Under the pieces are notes generated by a model that worked only from the letters and a program-made list of their open reading frames with translations, ran no database searches and was not told where the DNA came from. The position numbers were made by a program, and so were the translations under genes. 5,655 bases of DNA from CAYMSA01 sp964392965 (lineage in GTDB: Bacteria > Actinomycetota > Coriobacteriia > Anaerosomatales > Anaerosomataceae). Each line of letters opens with the position of its first letter. The first letter of the stretch is position 1. The DNA is taken from the NCBI GenBank assembly GCA_964392965.1, contig CAYMSA010000098.1:1-5655 (forward strand). Direction: 5' to 3'. Shown piece after piece: positions 4,168 to 5,655 of the stretch.

Positions 4168-5489
4168 GCTTGCTCCCTCCTGGTGAGCGGCACGACGGGC
4201 GCGCCCATGATGACCACGGACTCCGACACGAGGTCGGATAGCCGCGCGAGCCGGTCGTCGTCGGCATGCTGATATCGCTGCACCGTGGCGGCGTCGCTGT
4301 GCCCCCCATAGCGCTTCAGCTCCTCCAGGGTGGCGCCGGCCATGCCCACCCGTGAGAGCGCCGTGTGTCTCAGGCTGTGGAAGTTGAAGCCGTCGAGCGT
4401 GGGCAGCTCGGCCGCGCGGCGCCGGGAGTTCACCTCGTCGCGGGCGGCGTTGAAGTGGGCGCGTAGCGTGTTGGGATGGGTCCAGGCGGCGGCGTCGCGG
4501 GCGCGCGGGAACAGCAGCCCGTCCGCGCCCCTCGTGGCGTGTGCGGCCAGGTGGGAGCGCAGCACGGGCACCAGGGCGGCCGGGATGGGCACGCGCCTAA
4601 CGCCGGCGTCAGACTTCGGCGGGACCTCGTGCAGCCCGCCAGTGGCGCCCTTCGCCTGTACCTGGCGCGTGATGTCGAGCCAGGTACGCGCATCCGGGCC
4701 GGCGCCCGTGGTGAGCACGTCCCGACGACGGAGGGCGAGCACTTCGCCTAGGCGCAGCCCGCACCATGCCGCCAGGTGTACGGCGAGGGCCAGCCGGGGC
4801 GGCATCGCTGCGGCCAGCTCGGCTACTTCCTCCGGGGTGGCAACCTTCCGCGCCACCACCCGAACGGGCCGGTGCTGCTCGGCGCCGGGAATCTGGCAGG
4901 GCGACACGCTCACCCGGGGCGGCGTGCCCCTCCCCTGCCCCTTCGCCTTGCCCGTGGCGAACGTGTACATACTCGAAAGCGTCATGTAGGCGGGCCGGGC
5001 GACGCCGTTACCGTGCTCGCGGTCGAGCTCGTCGCGCCACAGCTCCACTACCTCCGGCGTGAGGGCGGCCGCCGGCATCGCGCCGAACGTCGGCAGAATG
5101 TGCGCCGTGAGCCTGGCCCGGTAGGTGGCAACGGTCGAGCCGGCCCGCCCCTGACGTTCGAGGAACGCGAGCCAGTCGCGCGCCAGGTCCGCCACCGTGT
5201 ACGCGGCCGCGGCGGCTTCCTCGGCGGCCAGGGCGGCGGCGGCTTTGCGGCGGGCCCGGATGACGGCGGGCGGCACGAAGGTCCCGCGTGCAGCCTGGGC
5301 CCGGGCGATGGTGAGGGCGGCCGCCGCATCCCCCTTCGTGGCGTAGCAGCCAATCGAATACTGGCGGCCCTGGTAGGTCATGCGGGCGCGGTAGCTCCCG
5401 TTCGGTTCGAGGGTGATTCCTCGCGGTAGTGGTCGCTTGGCATCGCGCGGCAATCCGACACGCTCCCCGAATCGTCTAGACAGTGGCAC
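4164..5489 (-). CDS. int: Tyrosine recombinase/integrase of the element
   Basis: This 441-residue site-specific recombinase should integrate and excise the element at the ssrA 3' end by strand exchange through a 3'-phosphotyrosine intermediate. Residues about 22-75 form an Arm-type N-terminal DNA-binding domain (GSYRARMTYQGRQYSIG with following helix). Residues about 95-180 are the core-binding (SAM-like) domain, and about 215-420 the catalytic domain. All catalytic residues are visible: R246 in CGLRLGE, K292 in PPKSD, H371 and R374 in HSLRH, H397 in GGHSD, and nucleophile Y406 in VQRYQHA. Length is normal for actinobacterial phage integrases. The GTG start at 5489 is chosen because it keeps the whole Arm domain; it has only AGGA two bases before it, too close for a normal ribosome site. 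A TTG at codon 13 with GGGGAG about nine bases ahead is an alternative. The stop overlaps the next gene by four bases. The gene looks intact. Confidence 0.95.
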   Translation of the reverse strand: MPLSRRFGERVGLPRDAKRPLPRGITLEPNGSYRARMTYQGRQYSIGCYATKGDAAAALTIARAQAARGTFVPPAVIRARRKAAAALAAEEAAAAAYTVADLARDWLAFLERQGRAGSTVATYRARLTAHILPTFGAMPAAALTPEVVELWRDELDREHGNGVARPAYMTLSSMYTFATGKAKGQGRGTPPRVSVSPCQIPGAEQHRPVRVVARKVATPEEVAELAAAMPPRLALAVHLAAWCGLRLGEVLALRRRDVLTTGAGPDARTWLDITRQVQAKGATGGLHEVPPKSDAGVRRVPIPAALVPVLRSHLAAHATRGADGLLFPRARDAAAWTHPNTLRAHFNAARDEVNSRRRAAELPTLDGFNFHSLRHTALSRVGMAGATLEELKRYGGHSDAATVQRYQHADDDRLARLSDLVSESVVIMGAPVVPLTRREQA

Positions 5490-5494
5490 TTCCT

Positions 5495-5523
5495 ATGCTA
5501 CATTCAGTCACGTAACGCGCGTT
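5495..5523 (-). promoter_or_regulatory. Probable integrase promoter with overlapping palindrome
   Basis: On the minus strand a -10-like TAGCAT (5500-5495, matching the actinobacterial TANNNT pattern) lies five bases before the GTG start of the integrase gene. No good -35 is seen. The position where one would sit (5518-5523) is covered by a perfect 10-bp palindrome AACGCGCGTT (5514-5523), which could be an operator or an arm-type integrase site. The spacing suggests a leaderless mRNA starting at or next to the GTG. Confidence 0.45.
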
Positions 5524-5562
5524 GGATGCGACACGCGAGACACCCGGGAACCGCGTCATTGC

Positions 5563-5596
5563 AACGAAACGCCCGGTATCGCTGGGATACCGGGCG
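5563..5596 (-). terminator. Intrinsic terminator just after ssrA
   Basis: A perfect 11-bp inverted repeat (CGCCCGGTATC at 5570-5580, GATACCGGGCG at 5586-5596) surrounds a 5-base loop. On the minus strand the second arm is followed by a short T-rich run (TTTCGTTG). It begins about five bases after the CCA of tmRNA, so it should end the ssrA transcript and shield the integrase gene from read-through. If the att core is confined to the tmRNA 3' end, this terminator belongs to the element rather than to the host. Confidence 0.85.
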
Positions 5597-5600
5597 CGGC

Positions 5601-5655
5601 TGGTGGAGATGGCGGGAATCGAACCCGCGTCCGATGACATTGAACCAGGGCTTCT
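5601..5655 (-). ncRNA. ssrA: tmRNA 3' end (ssrA), partial: tRNA-like domain with encoded CCA
   Basis: Read on the minus strand, this segment ends in a T arm (stem GCGGG / CCCGC around loop TTCGATT), the 3' half of an acceptor stem (CATCTCC), discriminator A and an encoded CCA at 5603-5601. The block GGACGCGGGTTCGA followed by TCCCGCC is the conserved 3' tRNA-like end of bacterial tmRNA, which rescues stalled ribosomes by trans-translation with SmpB. The stretch upstream of the T arm (5632-5655) does not look like a tRNA anticodon arm and fits the helix that joins the tRNA-like domain to the rest of tmRNA. The gene runs off the right edge, so the tag-peptide reading frame and 5' end are not visible. 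A tRNA gene is the only serious alternative and is less likely. Confidence 0.9.
5601..5655. other. Probable attachment-site region (att) of an element inserted at the ssrA 3' end
   Basis: A complete tyrosine integrase gene starts 111 bases from the end of ssrA and points away from it. The 3' end of ssrA is a well-known target for tyrosine-integrase elements, which restore the gene with their own copy of the 3' sequence. The identity core would lie somewhere within the T-arm/acceptor sequence. Its exact limits cannot be set because the second copy, expected at the far end of the element, is not in this window. Confidence 0.65.

Noticed and set aside
61..5489. Conjugative integrative element (pSAM2-like)
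   Set aside because: An integrase, excisionase-like protein and replication protein would fit, but no FtsK/TraB-like translocase or rolling-circle motif is visible, and the replication protein looks phage-like. It cannot be fully excluded from a partial element.
5601..5655. Ordinary tRNA gene at the right edge
   Set aside because: The T arm and CCA would fit, but the sequence before the T arm matches the tmRNA pattern and shows no anticodon arm or variable loop.

Overview
The window comes from a very GC-rich actinobacterium (codon third positions are mostly G or C, there are many GTG starts, and the tmRNA end is of a kind seen in actinobacteria). Genus cannot be set from the sequence. All genes found lie on the minus strand, so the map reads from high to low coordinates. 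At the right edge is the 3' end of the tmRNA gene ssrA (5601-5655, running off the window). Immediately after it come a strong intrinsic terminator and a tyrosine integrase gene pointing away from ssrA. This is the classic picture of one end of an integrative element (prophage, phage satellite or similar island) inserted at the 3' end of ssrA. The other end of the element is not in the window.

Layout: (i) 5490-5600, terminator, palindrome and probable leaderless promoter. (ii) 4164-5489, a complete tyrosine recombinase, with a 4-base overlap into an unrecognised 119-residue gene (3808-4167). (iii) 3666-3807, a non-coding stretch with a probable promoter. (iv) A tightly packed operon from 3665 to the left end: an excisionase-like helix-turn-helix protein (86 aa), a DUF6011-like Cys4 protein (99 aa), a phage-type replication/replisome-organiser-like protein (253 aa), three tiny Cys-rich proteins (36, 60 and 63 aa), a 54-aa protein, a 244-aa protein with two CxxC pairs, a 120-aa protein, a doubtful 97-aa ORF in a hairpin-rich stretch, and an 84-aa protein. 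Nearly every junction is an ATGA, GTGA or TGATG stop/start overlap, so translation of the whole series is probably coupled.

The genes fit an integration/excision plus early-replication module. The integrase and excisionase-like protein would control entry to and exit from ssrA. The 253-aa protein probably starts replication of the excised element. Its gene holds an AT-richer block with tandem repeats and a perfect 16-bp palindrome, a candidate origin embedded in the initiator gene. The small Cys-rich proteins are unrecognised accessory or host-takeover candidates. No structural, packaging, conjugation or known defence gene is visible here, so phage, satellite and other element types cannot be told apart from this window.
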